From Bacteroides sp. (GTDB lineage: Bacteria > Bacteroidota > Bacteroidia > Bacteroidales > Bacteroidaceae): a stretch of DNA of 38,240 nt. The notes below the pieces were generated by a model that worked only from the letters and a program-made list of their open reading frames with translations, did not search any database and was not told the DNA's origin. The stretch is from positions 1-38,240 of the forward strand of contig JASLCG010000098.1 of NCBI GenBank assembly GCA_030151885.1. Direction: 5' to 3'. This document shows positions 18,097 to 27,900 of this stretch, one piece after another. A program made the position numbers and the translations under genes. The stretch's first letter is position 1; every line of letters starts with the position of its first letter.

Positions 18097-18140
18097 AATA
18101 ACTCCTATAACACAATTGTGTTGTAGGAGTTATTGCTTTT
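18097..18140 (+). terminator. Terminator after the TonB receptor gene
   Basis: AATAACTCCTA (18097-18107) pairs with TAGGAGTTATT (18124-18134). The interior AACACAATTGTGTT is itself a perfect palindrome, so the stem continues almost to the tip. GCTTTT follows. Confidence 0.85.
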
Positions 18141-18151
18141 ATATAGTTTTG
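18120..18151 (+). promoter_or_regulatory. Candidate promoter of the flippase-like gene
   Basis: GTTG at 18120-18123 and TAGTTTTG at 18144-18151 (a full match to TAnnTTTG) are 20 nt apart. The start site would be near 18158, about 20 nt before the ATG. The -33 element lies inside the right arm of the preceding terminator. Confidence 0.55.
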
Positions 18152-18176
18152 TGTGCTCGAGTAAATAGAGCTTATC

Positions 18177-19148
18177 ATGAGTAAAAAAGCACGGCATATA
18201 TTTTTTATATTAGGTATAGTGGCTATTATCTTTATGGCTATGAGTTTTGAATTGACTTATCAAGATATTTTAGTCTATTTAGGTGAGTCTGGTTGGTATT
18301 TGGTATATGCATTATTGCTCTGGGCAGTAATTTATTTTATTAATACTTTTTCTTGGCGTGTTATTTTGAAAAGTATATCAAAAGTCTTAGTCCCTTTCAG
18401 AACACTATACAAGTTTACAGTAACTGGATTTGCGCTCAATTATGTTACTCCAGGAGGTTTAAATGGGGGAGAACCATATAGAATATTAGAGTTGAAAAAC
18501 TATATTGGGACTTCTAAAGCAATCTCTTCAACAATTTTATACTCTGTAGCTCATGTTGGATCTCATGTGTTGTTTTGGATGATAGGGGCTGTTTTATTAT
18601 GTTTTTTAACTTCTTATTGGATTATAGCTTTGGTGGTTATTGGTGTAGGATTATTGATACTTATATCGCTATATAATATATTGAAAGTAGGTATTGCGGA
18701 CTTTGTAATGAAATTGGCTAGCAAGGTACCTTGGGCAGGAAGATATGTCTCTAAAATAATTGATAAGCATCAGTCAACTATTTCAAATATAGATGTTCAA
18801 ATAAACTACTTGTGTCATGAAAAACCAAAAGTGTTGTGTAAGACAATCTCTATTGAGCTATTTGCTCGCATAGTAGGTTGTATTGAGGTATTATTAATTC
18901 CTGTATTATTTGGTCTTAATTTTGCCGAAGCTTATTTAGTAATAGCAATATCTTCACTAATGGGGAACTTATTATTTTTTATGCCTATGCAGCTAGGAGG
19001 AAGAGAGGGTGGTTTTGTTTTAGCATTCTCAATGCTTAATATTTCTGTGGATTATGGATTATTTATTGCAATACTATTTAGGGTAAGAGAGTTGATTTTA
19101 ATAGTGATTGGAGTCTTACTTTTACAGCTTAAAACACGCCAAGACTAG
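18177..19148 (+). CDS. UPF0104 / lysylphosphatidylglycerol synthase TM-region-like membrane protein
   Basis: This integral membrane protein of 323 residues has about eight hydrophobic helices. Two family signatures are clear: TPGGLNGGEPYR near residue 98 and PMQLGGREGGF near residue 268. These mark the flippase-like membrane part shared by MprF and the UPF0104 proteins. The soluble lysyl-transferase domain of MprF is absent, so any role would be in moving a lipid or lipid-linked substrate across the inner membrane. The substrate is unknown. It has its own promoter and neither neighbour points to a partner. Confidence 0.85.
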   Translation: MSKKARHIFFILGIVAIIFMAMSFELTYQDILVYLGESGWYLVYALLLWAVIYFINTFSWRVILKSISKVLVPFRTLYKFTVTGFALNYVTPGGLNGGEPYRILELKNYIGTSKAISSTILYSVAHVGSHVLFWMIGAVLLCFLTSYWIIALVVIGVGLLILISLYNILKVGIADFVMKLASKVPWAGRYVSKIIDKHQSTISNIDVQINYLCHEKPKVLCKTISIELFARIVGCIEVLLIPVLFGLNFAEAYLVIAISSLMGNLLFFMPMQLGGREGGFVLAFSMLNISVDYGLFIAILFRVRELILIVIGVLLLQLKTRQD

Positions 19149-19158
19149 GCTTTTGTTC

Positions 19159-19185
19159 AATATTGTAGTTTTATTGTACAATATT
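19159..19185 (+). terminator. Possible weak terminator or dyad before the PUL
   Basis: AATATTGTA at 19159-19167 and TACAATATT at 19177-19185 form a perfect nine-base stem around GTTTTATTG. All but two pairs are A-T, and the following bases are only moderately T-rich. It may end the flippase-like transcript or act as a binding site for the first PUL operon, which starts at 19299. Confidence 0.4.
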
Positions 19186-19298
19186 ATAATTGTTCTGTTT
19201 GAATTTATTCCTTTACTGGATTATACTTAATCTGTATTAGGATGCAAATAAGTATCATTGTTACTATTGAAATACGATAAATAATAACCAATAATACG

Positions 19299-21350
19299 AT
19301 GGTAAAACACTTTTTCCTTTTAGCTCTATTGAGCCTAAACAGCTTATTTGTTTTTAGCTGTAGAGCAAATACACTAGTAACAGAGTTCGTTGTTCCTTCT
19401 GAGGAGATAAATCAGTCGGACAAAAAGAGTAATGAAGATAGAATAAAGGCTACTTTGGAATTGTTAGATCTCTCAAATCCAAAGTTACACAAAGTAAAAA
19501 AGAGCTATGATAAAGGGAAATACAACCAGGCTGCCAAAGCATTACTGAGCTATTATCGTAATAATTTAAGCTTTCAACACCCTAGCTTTACTTTAGATAA
19601 AGTAACTGTATCCGATAAAGATAGGGAGTACGCTTCTAAAGGGATGCAACATATCTTCTACTCTGTAAAGGGTCGAGAACCTGAAAATTATGGTAAAGAT
19701 ATTGATTGGACCTATTGGCCTACAAAAGACAATGAAGTAAGGTGGCAGCTACATAGAATGTTTTGGTGGCAACCTATGGGAAGAGTGTATTACACTACAA
19801 AAAATGAAGAATATGCTCAAGAGTGGGTGTACCAATACTTAGATTGGATTAAAAAGAACCCTATGCCACAAGATGAAAAGTCTAATGAAAAAAGGCCAAA
19901 CTCGCATTATGCATGGAGACCTTTAGAGGTAAGTCATAGGATCCAAGATCAAATAATTCAATTTCAATTGTTTTTAGGCTCTAAGCACTTTACAGAAGAT
20001 TTCTTAATGGATTTTATAGCTAATTACTATAGACAAGTAGAGCATATTATTAATAATTTCACTAAAGAGGGAAATCACCTTCTTTTCCAAGCACAACGAG
20101 TATTATCAGCAGGTGTATGTTTTCCTGAAATAAAAAGAGCCAAAGAGTGGAGAAGTATTGGTATTGAAAAACTTAATGGAGAGATAAAAAAGCAAGTGTT
20201 TGAGGATGGAGGTCACTTTGAGTTAGATATTAGTTATCATATAGCTTCTATTAATATATTTATAACAGCGTACCAGTTAGCAGAAATGAATGGCTATGGC
20301 TTAGAGTTTCCTAATGAATACTTAGATATAGTCAAACAGATGATTGTGTTTGTAGAGAACGTTTCTTACCCCAATAATACTACTCCTATTTTTGGTGATA
20401 CAAGGTTCTTGTCTTCAAAAGTTATGTTGAATAACTATAAAAACTGGTCAAAACTATTTCCTAAAGATCATGAATTAAAATATTTTGCTTCTAATAAAAA
20501 GAGCGGATCAGAACCCAATTATTTATCGAAATCATTTCCTACAACAGGATATTATATTTTTAGAAATAGTTGGAAAGAGAATGGTATGCAAATGGTATTA
20601 AAAGCTACAGGTAAAGGGGGATGGCACAATCAACCTGATACAGGGACATTTGAATTACTTATTAAGGGTAGGAACTTTTTTCCAGACAGTGGTTGTTATT
20701 TATACTCGGGTGATGCAAAAATAAATAAAGAAAGGGAGTGGTTTAGACAAACTAAGGTTCATAATACGATGACTTTAAATGGAGTTAATGCTCACTCTGA
20801 ACCAGAACTTTTAAAATGGAGTGTTGATAATAGTAAGAAATCTACAGATATACTATCTTATATAAATAGTAGCTATGGAAAGGATGGTAAGAACATATTG
20901 AATCATAAAAGAAGTGTGTTTTTTGTAGAAAAAGAGTTCTTTATAATATTAGATGAGGCTATTGGTAATGCAACAGGAGAGGTTGAAATTCATTATAACT
21001 TTGTTGAATCTAACGATGGAAATAAGGTTACTAGTCCTAATTTTGAACAGAAAATTATCACAACAACCTTTAATGATGGAAATGATATTTTCTTAAAAGT
21101 ATTCTCTACTCACGATGTGATTTTAAAAGCATCAGAAGGAAGGGTTTCTTATGAATACAATAAGTTTAAAGAGAGAGATAGATATTCTTATAGTGTAAAT
21201 AAAAAAGACGATAATACTGTGCGATTTGTATCTATAATATACCCTGTAAGTAACTCGAATATGATGAAAGAGGTTTATATTGAAGGGTTAGATACAGATA
21301 CAATTAAGCTAAATGTAAACAACAAGGCTTATACTCTTCAAATACCTTAA
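19299..21350 (+). CDS. Heparinase III-like polysaccharide lyase PL12 (first copy)
   Basis: This 683-residue lyase cleaves uronate-containing glycosaminoglycans, probably heparan sulfate, by beta-elimination. It follows Pedobacter heparinus heparinase III along its length: an alpha-toroid (about 45-390) and a beta-sandwich heparinase II/III domain (about 405-683). The catalytic trio is present as Asn259 (EGNHLLFQAQR), Tyr313 (DISYHIASI) and His443 (GWHNQPDTGTFELL). The leader ends VFSCRAN, so Cys21 could be lipidated, an imperfect lipobox that would place the enzyme on a membrane surface. It is the first gene of a three-gene unit with a second PL12 34 nt downstream and then the sulfatase. It differs from the second copy by a longer N-terminus and a shorter loop near residue 190. 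Confidence 0.9.
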   Translation: MVKHFFLLALLSLNSLFVFSCRANTLVTEFVVPSEEINQSDKKSNEDRIKATLELLDLSNPKLHKVKKSYDKGKYNQAAKALLSYYRNNLSFQHPSFTLDKVTVSDKDREYASKGMQHIFYSVKGREPENYGKDIDWTYWPTKDNEVRWQLHRMFWWQPMGRVYYTTKNEEYAQEWVYQYLDWIKKNPMPQDEKSNEKRPNSHYAWRPLEVSHRIQDQIIQFQLFLGSKHFTEDFLMDFIANYYRQVEHIINNFTKEGNHLLFQAQRVLSAGVCFPEIKRAKEWRSIGIEKLNGEIKKQVFEDGGHFELDISYHIASINIFITAYQLAEMNGYGLEFPNEYLDIVKQMIVFVENVSYPNNTTPIFGDTRFLSSKVMLNNYKNWSKLFPKDHELKYFASNKKSGSEPNYLSKSFPTTGYYIFRNSWKENGMQMVLKATGKGGWHNQPDTGTFELLIKGRNFFPDSGCYLYSGDAKINKEREWFRQTKVHNTMTLNGVNAHSEPELLKWSVDNSKKSTDILSYINSSYGKDGKNILNHKRSVFFVEKEFFIILDEAIGNATGEVEIHYNFVESNDGNKVTSPNFEQKIITTTFNDGNDIFLKVFSTHDVILKASEGRVSYEYNKFKERDRYSYSVNKKDDNTVRFVSIIYPVSNSNMMKEVYIEGLDTDTIKLNVNNKAYTLQIP

Positions 21351-21384
21351 TTCTAAAACATTGAAAATATAATAAATAAAATAT

Positions 21385-23352
21385 ATGAGAAAGATTCTTC
21401 TACTTCTGTTAGTTTCGTTTTTTACAATTCCATTTTTATCGGCAAAGGAGAGTATTAATGTAAAAGCTTTTGAGCTTCTTAATCTAGATTATAAAGGATT
21501 AGAAAAGGTAAAGAAGTATGTAAAGTCTGGTAATACTAATAAGGCTGCAAAAGAATTATTAAAATATTATCAGACAAGAACATCTGTTGTTAACCCAGAC
21601 TTAGACCTTCAGAATGTAAAGATTAATAAAACAGAACAGCAATGGGCTGATGATGGATTAGAGCATGTTTTTTTTGCCCATAAAGGATATCAACCTTCTT
21701 ATTTTTATGGCGACGATATTGATTGGACTTTTTGGCCAATCAAAGACAATGAATTGAGATGGCAGTTGCATCGTACCAAATGGTGGCAGCCTATGGGCAA
21801 AGCTTACTTCTTGACAAAAGATGAAAAGTATGCCAAAGAGTGGGTTTTCCAATATATGGATTGGATTAAAAAGAATCCATTAGAAGATTTTAAAAACAGA
21901 CAGCAAGTAGGTGCTGATGTAGAGCGTTTACCCAATTCAGCTTTTGCTTGGAGACCATTAGAAGTAAGTCATAGAATTCAAGATCAAATAGCTCAATTCA
22001 TGTTATTTATTGGTTCTAAATATTTTACTCCAGAATTTTTGACTCACTTTTTAGTGAATTATGACAAGCACGTCAATCATATTTTACAAAACTACTCAAA
22101 ACAAGGTAATCACCTGTTGTTTGAAGCTCAAAGAGTTCTTTATGCAGGAACATGCTTCCCAGAATTTAAAGATGCTAAAGCTTGGAGAAAAAGTGGTATT
22201 GATATTCTAAATAGAGAGATTGGAACACAAGTTTTTGATGATGGTGGTCAATTTGAGTTAGATTTAGGTTATCACTTGGCAGTAATTAATATCTTTTCAA
22301 AAGCGTTAAGAATAGCTCAAATGAATCATTTTGAAGGAGAATTTCCTAGTTCTTATTCAGATATAATTCATAGTATGATTGTAGTTGTTATGAATACATA
22401 CTTTCCAGACTATACAAATCCTATGTTCAGTGATGCTAAGTTAGGAAGTAAACAAACGCTTGTTAGAAACTATAAAGAGTGGTCTGCACTATATCCTAAA
22501 GATGAACAGATAAAGTACTTTGCATCTCAAGGTAAAAAGGGGAAGGTTCCAAATGATCTTTCAAGAGCTTTTAAAGAGTCAGGTTTTTATGTTTTTAGAA
22601 ATGGGTGGAGTGAAAACTCTATTCAAATGACTTTAAAAGCAGGACCAGCAGCTTTTTGGCATAATCAGCCAGATAATGGAACATTTGAATTATACGTTAA
22701 AGGAAGAAACTTTTTCCCTGACAGTGGTAGTTATGTTTATGGTGGAGATGAAGAGGTGTTGAAAGAGAGAGAGTGGTTTAGACAAACTCGTGTTCATAAT
22801 ACTTTGACGCTAGATAGAGCGAATATTGATAGCAACTCTAAGTGTATTTACTGGAATACATCTGATGATTTAGATGTGTTGAAATATGAAAATGCTAGTT
22901 ATGAAAACTTATCTCATTTGCGTACAGTTTACTTCATAGATAAGAGTTTCTTTGTTATTCTAGATGAAGTAAAAGGTGATGCTACAGGGAAAGTAGGTAT
23001 CCATTACAATATGTTAGAAGGAGATATAAACTACCTAGAGCAAGAAAATAAATTTTGGACATCATTCAGTAAAAATAATTTACTAGTTCAAGTGTTTGGA
23101 TCTGATAAACCTGAACTTTTGAGAGAAGATGGCTTAGTATCGTATGGATATAGACAAAAAGCTAAAAGGGATATTTTTACGTTTAGTATTGATAAAGAAC
23201 AAGCTAATCAAGATACCTATTTTGTAACTGTATTAATTCCTACGGAATCTAAAATGCCTTCTACTAAAATAGAGGTCACTAATAAAAATGGCTATTTACA
23301 AGTTGTAATAGATAATAAAGAGTATAATCTTAAAACTAATTATAATGAATAA
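21385..23352 (+). CDS. Heparinase III-like polysaccharide lyase PL12 (second copy)
   Basis: This 655-residue paralogue of the preceding lyase is close in length to Pedobacter heparinase III. A type I signal peptide (ends FLSA before KES) predicts a periplasmic protein. Catalytic residues appear as Asn242 (QGNHLLFEAQR), Tyr296 (DLGYHLAVI) and His426 (FWHNQPDNGTFEL), nearly the numbering known for the Pedobacter enzyme (240, 294, 424). More than half of the residues match the first copy in the central block by eye, so this is an old tandem duplication with room for functional divergence. The last codons overlap the sulfatase start by eight bases, indicating tight co-expression. Confidence 0.93.
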   Translation: MRKILLLLLVSFFTIPFLSAKESINVKAFELLNLDYKGLEKVKKYVKSGNTNKAAKELLKYYQTRTSVVNPDLDLQNVKINKTEQQWADDGLEHVFFAHKGYQPSYFYGDDIDWTFWPIKDNELRWQLHRTKWWQPMGKAYFLTKDEKYAKEWVFQYMDWIKKNPLEDFKNRQQVGADVERLPNSAFAWRPLEVSHRIQDQIAQFMLFIGSKYFTPEFLTHFLVNYDKHVNHILQNYSKQGNHLLFEAQRVLYAGTCFPEFKDAKAWRKSGIDILNREIGTQVFDDGGQFELDLGYHLAVINIFSKALRIAQMNHFEGEFPSSYSDIIHSMIVVVMNTYFPDYTNPMFSDAKLGSKQTLVRNYKEWSALYPKDEQIKYFASQGKKGKVPNDLSRAFKESGFYVFRNGWSENSIQMTLKAGPAAFWHNQPDNGTFELYVKGRNFFPDSGSYVYGGDEEVLKEREWFRQTRVHNTLTLDRANIDSNSKCIYWNTSDDLDVLKYENASYENLSHLRTVYFIDKSFFVILDEVKGDATGKVGIHYNMLEGDINYLEQENKFWTSFSKNNLLVQVFGSDKPELLREDGLVSYGYRQKAKRDIFTFSIDKEQANQDTYFVTVLIPTESKMPSTKIEVTNKNGYLQVVIDNKEYNLKTNYNE

Positions 23353-24742
23353 AAGAAATATTGCATTAGTAACAGGGCTGTGTTTCTCTCCTATAGTGTT
23401 TCCACAAAGTACATTCGCTAAAGATAAAAATAAAGAAAGCAGACCTAATATAATAATGATTATGACGGATCAACACACGGCAGATGCATTAAGCTGTGCA
23501 GGGAATCCGTATGTATCAACTCCTGGTATTGATCAACTGGCTGCTGATGGTATTCGATTTACAAGATCTTATGTAACATATCCTTTGAGTGGTCCTTCTA
23601 GAGCGAGCTTAATTACAGGTAAAATGCCACATCAACTAGGAGTTAAGGATAATAGTGTCGGAGATATATCTGCTTATGAGCTAGAAAATTCTATTGGTAA
23701 CTTGGTTGCAAATGCTGGTTATGAGTGTCTATATGCTGGTAAATGGCATGCTCCCTTAGCAATAAACTTGCCAGAAGAAGGTACAGGATTTACTAAAATA
23801 TGCGATATGGATGATCGTATCATAGTAGATAAAAGTACCCCTTTCTTGGAGAAAAAATATGATAAACCCATTTTCTATGTTGCATCTTTTTTAAACCCGC
23901 ACGAAACATGTGAGTTTGCAAGGGATGAGGCTTTGCACTATGGTAAGTTAAATGTTGATACAGATAAAGATAGAGAGCTTTATCCTCCTTTACCTATTAA
24001 TGCATCAATTCCTCCATTTTATCCTGAGGCAGTAAAGTTACATAGGCAGTTTGTACCTAAATCATATCCAACAGGAGAGTACACAGATCAAGATTGGAGA
24101 AGGTATTTATACGCTTATTATAGGTTTGTTGAGAGAGTAGATACTGAAATTGTTAAGTTGATTGATCTACTTAAGAAGAATAACTTATACGAGAATAGTT
24201 TGATACTTTTCTTTAGTGATCATGGAGATGGAGTAGGAGCACATAGAGCCAATCAGAAGAGAATTCCACAAGAAGAAATTGCAAGGGTTCCACTTATAAT
24301 TAAACCTCCTCACAATAAAAGAAAAGGAGAAGTAAATGAATCTGCTTTAGTGAGTGTTAATTTAGACATGTTTAAAACTGTTTGTGATTATGCTGGAGCC
24401 AAATATCCAGAAGAAGATGGCAGATATGGCTTGAGCTTAAGAAAAGTTGTTGAGGGTAAAACAGATCAACATCATAAATCAGTTTTCGTTGAGACATTTT
24501 TAGATGGTGTTAATGTTAGAGCTTGGACTATTATTCAGAAACAATATAAGTATACGCTTTACAGACATTATAAAAATAAGGAGCAGTTAATTGATTTAAC
24601 AAACGATCCATATGAAATGCAAAATTTATCTTTTGTAAATAAGTTTGATACAGTTAAAAGTAGTCTTAAAAAAGATCTTTTAGACTGGAGTATGAAGATA
24701 AATGATACGATGTTGACCAGAGCTATTACTGAGTTAGATTAA
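23345..24742 (+). CDS. S1-family sulfatase, serine type
   Basis: This exported arylsulfatase-fold enzyme (465 residues) would remove sulfate esters or N-sulfates from glycosaminoglycan fragments. The signal peptide ends near STFA (residue 25). The active-site signature is Ser82-Gly-Pro-Ser-Arg86 followed by ASLITG, so the residue converted to formylglycine is serine and a radical-SAM maturase (anSME) is needed. No maturase gene lies in the window. Metal-site candidates are Asp42-Gln43 (MTDQH) and Asp292-His293 (SDHGDG), and AGKWHA (Lys133, His135) is also present. The exact sulfate position (2-O, 6-O or N) cannot be told by eye. It is the only sulfatase in this part of the PUL and is translationally coupled to the second PL12. 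Confidence 0.9.
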   Translation: MNKRNIALVTGLCFSPIVFPQSTFAKDKNKESRPNIIMIMTDQHTADALSCAGNPYVSTPGIDQLAADGIRFTRSYVTYPLSGPSRASLITGKMPHQLGVKDNSVGDISAYELENSIGNLVANAGYECLYAGKWHAPLAINLPEEGTGFTKICDMDDRIIVDKSTPFLEKKYDKPIFYVASFLNPHETCEFARDEALHYGKLNVDTDKDRELYPPLPINASIPPFYPEAVKLHRQFVPKSYPTGEYTDQDWRRYLYAYYRFVERVDTEIVKLIDLLKKNNLYENSLILFFSDHGDGVGAHRANQKRIPQEEIARVPLIIKPPHNKRKGEVNESALVSVNLDMFKTVCDYAGAKYPEEDGRYGLSLRKVVEGKTDQHHKSVFVETFLDGVNVRAWTIIQKQYKYTLYRHYKNKEQLIDLTNDPYEMQNLSFVNKFDTVKSSLKKDLLDWSMKINDTMLTRAITELD

Positions 24743-24767
24743 CTATTGTGTTATAATGAACTAAATT

Positions 24768-24802
24768 AATACCCTCCTAATGTTTATTGTTAGGGGGGTA
24801 TT
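24768..24802 (+). terminator. Terminator after the lyase-sulfatase operon
   Basis: AATACCCTCCTAA (24768-24780) pairs with TTAGGGGGGTATT (24790-24802) over 13 positions with one wobble pair and a nine-base loop. No T-run follows, so termination may be inefficient. Confidence 0.65.
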
Positions 24803-24885
24803 ACTGTAAAAGAATATCCTTTATTTTACATCAGTCCAACTCACTTATTTTGTTAAAAGTAATATTTAAATATTTCACTTGATTT

Positions 24886-24903
24886 ATGCGTTTAGCATGC
24901 GTT
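24886..24903 (+). repeat. Direct repeat ATGCGTT at the HTCS promoter
   Basis: ATGCGTT occurs at 24886-24892 and again at 24897-24903, eleven bases apart, so both copies face the same side of the helix. The second copy overlaps the -33 element of the HTCS promoter. This arrangement is what an AraC-type or other dimeric regulator would use. Confidence 0.4.
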
Positions 24904-24930
24904 GTGAGTGGTTATAAAGTTGTACTTTTG
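24901..24930 (+). promoter_or_regulatory. Promoter of the HTCS gene
   Basis: GTTG at 24901-24904 and TACTTTTG at 24923-24930 (full match to TAnnTTTG) are 18 nt apart. The start codon is 26 nt after the -7 element, leaving a short leader. Confidence 0.65.
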
Positions 24931-24955
24931 TTGAATTAATTGTTAACATATTACT

Positions 24956-27900
24956 ATGTATACACACACCTTTAAGCAAAAACTTCATCTATACTTAACG
25001 GGGCTATTATTATTAATTTTCCCAATTAATTTGTTTTCGAAGCCTTATAGTGCAGAAGATGGTAAATTAAGCTTTTCTTCTTTGACTTCGAGTAATGGGT
25101 TATCTAATAATACAGTTTTAGACATAGCACAAGACTCTTTAGGATTTATATGGATTGGTACCGCAGATGGGCTTAATCGATTTGATGGTGAAAACTTCGT
25201 GAAGTTTACTTTTTCTGAGAATGACTCAAACTCAATTGGAGGTAGTGGAGTTTATAAAGTTTTACCTACAGAAAAAGAGTTGTTATTAGGGACATCTGAA
25301 GGCTTTTCTACTTTTGACTTGGTAAAGTCTAAATTCAAAAACTACACACTTGACCATGAGGTAATTGACATCACGCGAAAAAGTGTTTCCTCTTATTTCT
25401 TTATATCAGGAAGTACTATCTACGAGTATGTAGCCTCTAAAAGAGAAATAAAAGAAGAATTCAAGTCTGACTATTTAGATTTTACATCAATCGTAGTATA
25501 CGATGATTTTATTTTACTAGGCACTCATAATGGCTTGTATAAATATAGTGTCAAAAATAAGAATATTGAGAAGTATATTAATGAACTCTCCAATAAAAAC
25601 ATCCAGACACTTTTAGTAGATAATGATAGCTTGTGGGTAGCTACAGAGGGTAATGGATTATATAAAGTTGTCAATAGTAAGGTGATTGTAAATTATAGGG
25701 AATGTAATAATAAAGAGGTTAACCTATCATCGAACTATGTTAGAAGCTTATCAAAAGACAATGAAGGGAGCCTTTGGGTAGGTACGTTTGTTGGCTTAAA
25801 TATAATTCATAAAGATGGAACAATATCTAAAATATACTACGATAAAAACACAGTAAACACTTTAAATCAAAACTCTGTAAGAAGCCTTTTTTGTGATAAC
25901 CAAGGAGGTATATGGATTGGAACTTATTTTGGAGGAGTTAATTATTATCACTCTTTAATAAAGCGGTTTTACCATATAAATAATAGTAATGATAATAGTT
26001 TAAGTGATGATATTATAACTACCATTCAAGAAGATGATTTAAATAGGGACATATTATGGGTAGGTACTAACGATGGGGGATTGAATAGGTATAGTTTATC
26101 TACAAAGAGAAATATAGTTTATAAAGCGGATAGAAATGCTAAAAACTCATTACAATCTAATAATATTAAAGCGATCCATCCCGATGGTAATACCTGTTTT
26201 ATAGGAACTCATGGTGGTGGCTTGTCTATTTTAGATAAAAAAACAGGATATGTAAAAACTTACACTCCAGAAAATAGTGTCTTGCCTAGTTTTAATGTAT
26301 ATGATCTGAAAAGAGATAATATGAATAGGCTATGGATAGCTACTTTGAAGGGGTTGATGTACTATGATTATAGTGTCAAAGAGTTTAAATCGATTAAAGA
26401 ACTAGTGCCATGGGGAGAGACTGAGGTCTTGGACACCCTTGTTAAAACTAAAGTATTTTGTCTTCTGCTAGACTCTAGACAGAGGTTGTGGATAGGTACT
26501 GAAGATGGTATTTTCCTATATTCTATAGAGAAAAACTTATTAACTAAATATGATTTAGAATCACCTATAAAGAGAAAAAAAATCAACTGCTTCTTTGAAG
26601 ATAGTAGTTTCCAAGTATGGGTAGGTACTACTTTTGGGTTATTTAAGATTAATGAGTCTAAACAGAAAATAGAGTCAATTGGTAATTTGTGCGATAAGTC
26701 TAACAGCAATGTATCTAGTATTACTCAGGATAAGCTAAGTAGAATTTGGGTAGGAACTAATAAAGGTTTAATATGTTATGATGTACGGTCAAACACCTTG
26801 AAAAATTATACACATAAAGACGGGTTGTTAAGTGAGCAGTTTACACCTAATGTTACATTAACACTTCGTAATGGCAAACTGTTTTTTGGAACATTGAAAG
26901 GAATTGTTTATTTCAATCCATTGGATATAGTTGATAATCCATTTGCTCCTAAACCTGTTATTAGTAGCTTGAAAGTCTTTTCTAACCTCATTCTTCCTGG
27001 TGATGAAACGGGTATTCTATCAAAAGATATTTCTATCACTTCTAAGGTTTCCTTACCTCCTGAAATGAATTCATTTACTTTAAATTTATCTGTTCCAAAC
27101 TACCTGTCAATGAATCATAATTTTTATGCTTATAAAATTATAGGTTTACATGATGACTGGGTTCCATTAGACGGTAATTCTTTATCGTATGCAAATTTAA
27201 AATCGGGAGAGTACAAACTACGTTTTATTGCAAGCAATAGTGAGGGAAAGTGGAGTGAAGCGAGTGGAGAATTAGTTATCATTGTTCAGCCTTATTGGTG
27301 GCAAACTATCTACTTTAAATTGTTCGTAGTATTGGCTGTAGTGTTTCTAATATTGTATTTGTTTAAAATGCATTCTAATAAGCAAGAAATAAAAAATAAA
27401 CTTGAAATAGAAGTGCTAAAACAACAGCAAAAAGATGAGATCAATCAAATGAAGTTGCGATTCTTTATAAATATATCTCATGAATTTAAAACACCGTTAA
27501 CCCTAATTATATCACCTTTAGAAGAGCTATTAAACTCTGTTTCTGATAAGCAAAATCAAGAGCAATTAAAATATATAAAGAGGAATGCCAATCGTTTATT
27601 ATTTTTAGTAAATCAATTATTGGATTTTAGACAAACGGAGTTAGGAGTTTTTGTGTTAAAAGTACATAGTGACTTTATTAATGAAGCAATAAATAGTATT
27701 ACTGCACCTTTTAAAAATGTAGCACTTAAAAAGAACATAAACTTTAGTTTAGAGACTTCTTACAATGAAACTGATAAAGCTCTTTTTGATCCAAGTTACA
27801 TAGATCTTATATTAAGTAATTTACTATCTAACTCATTTAAATTTACGCCAGAAGGTGGGGTAGTAAAAGTAAAGTGGGAAAAAGTTTTAGATAACTTAGT

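Noticed and set aside
26368..26709. Minus-strand 113-codon frame inside the HTCS gene
   Set aside because: It is antisense to the beta-propeller region and shows no start signal or motif.
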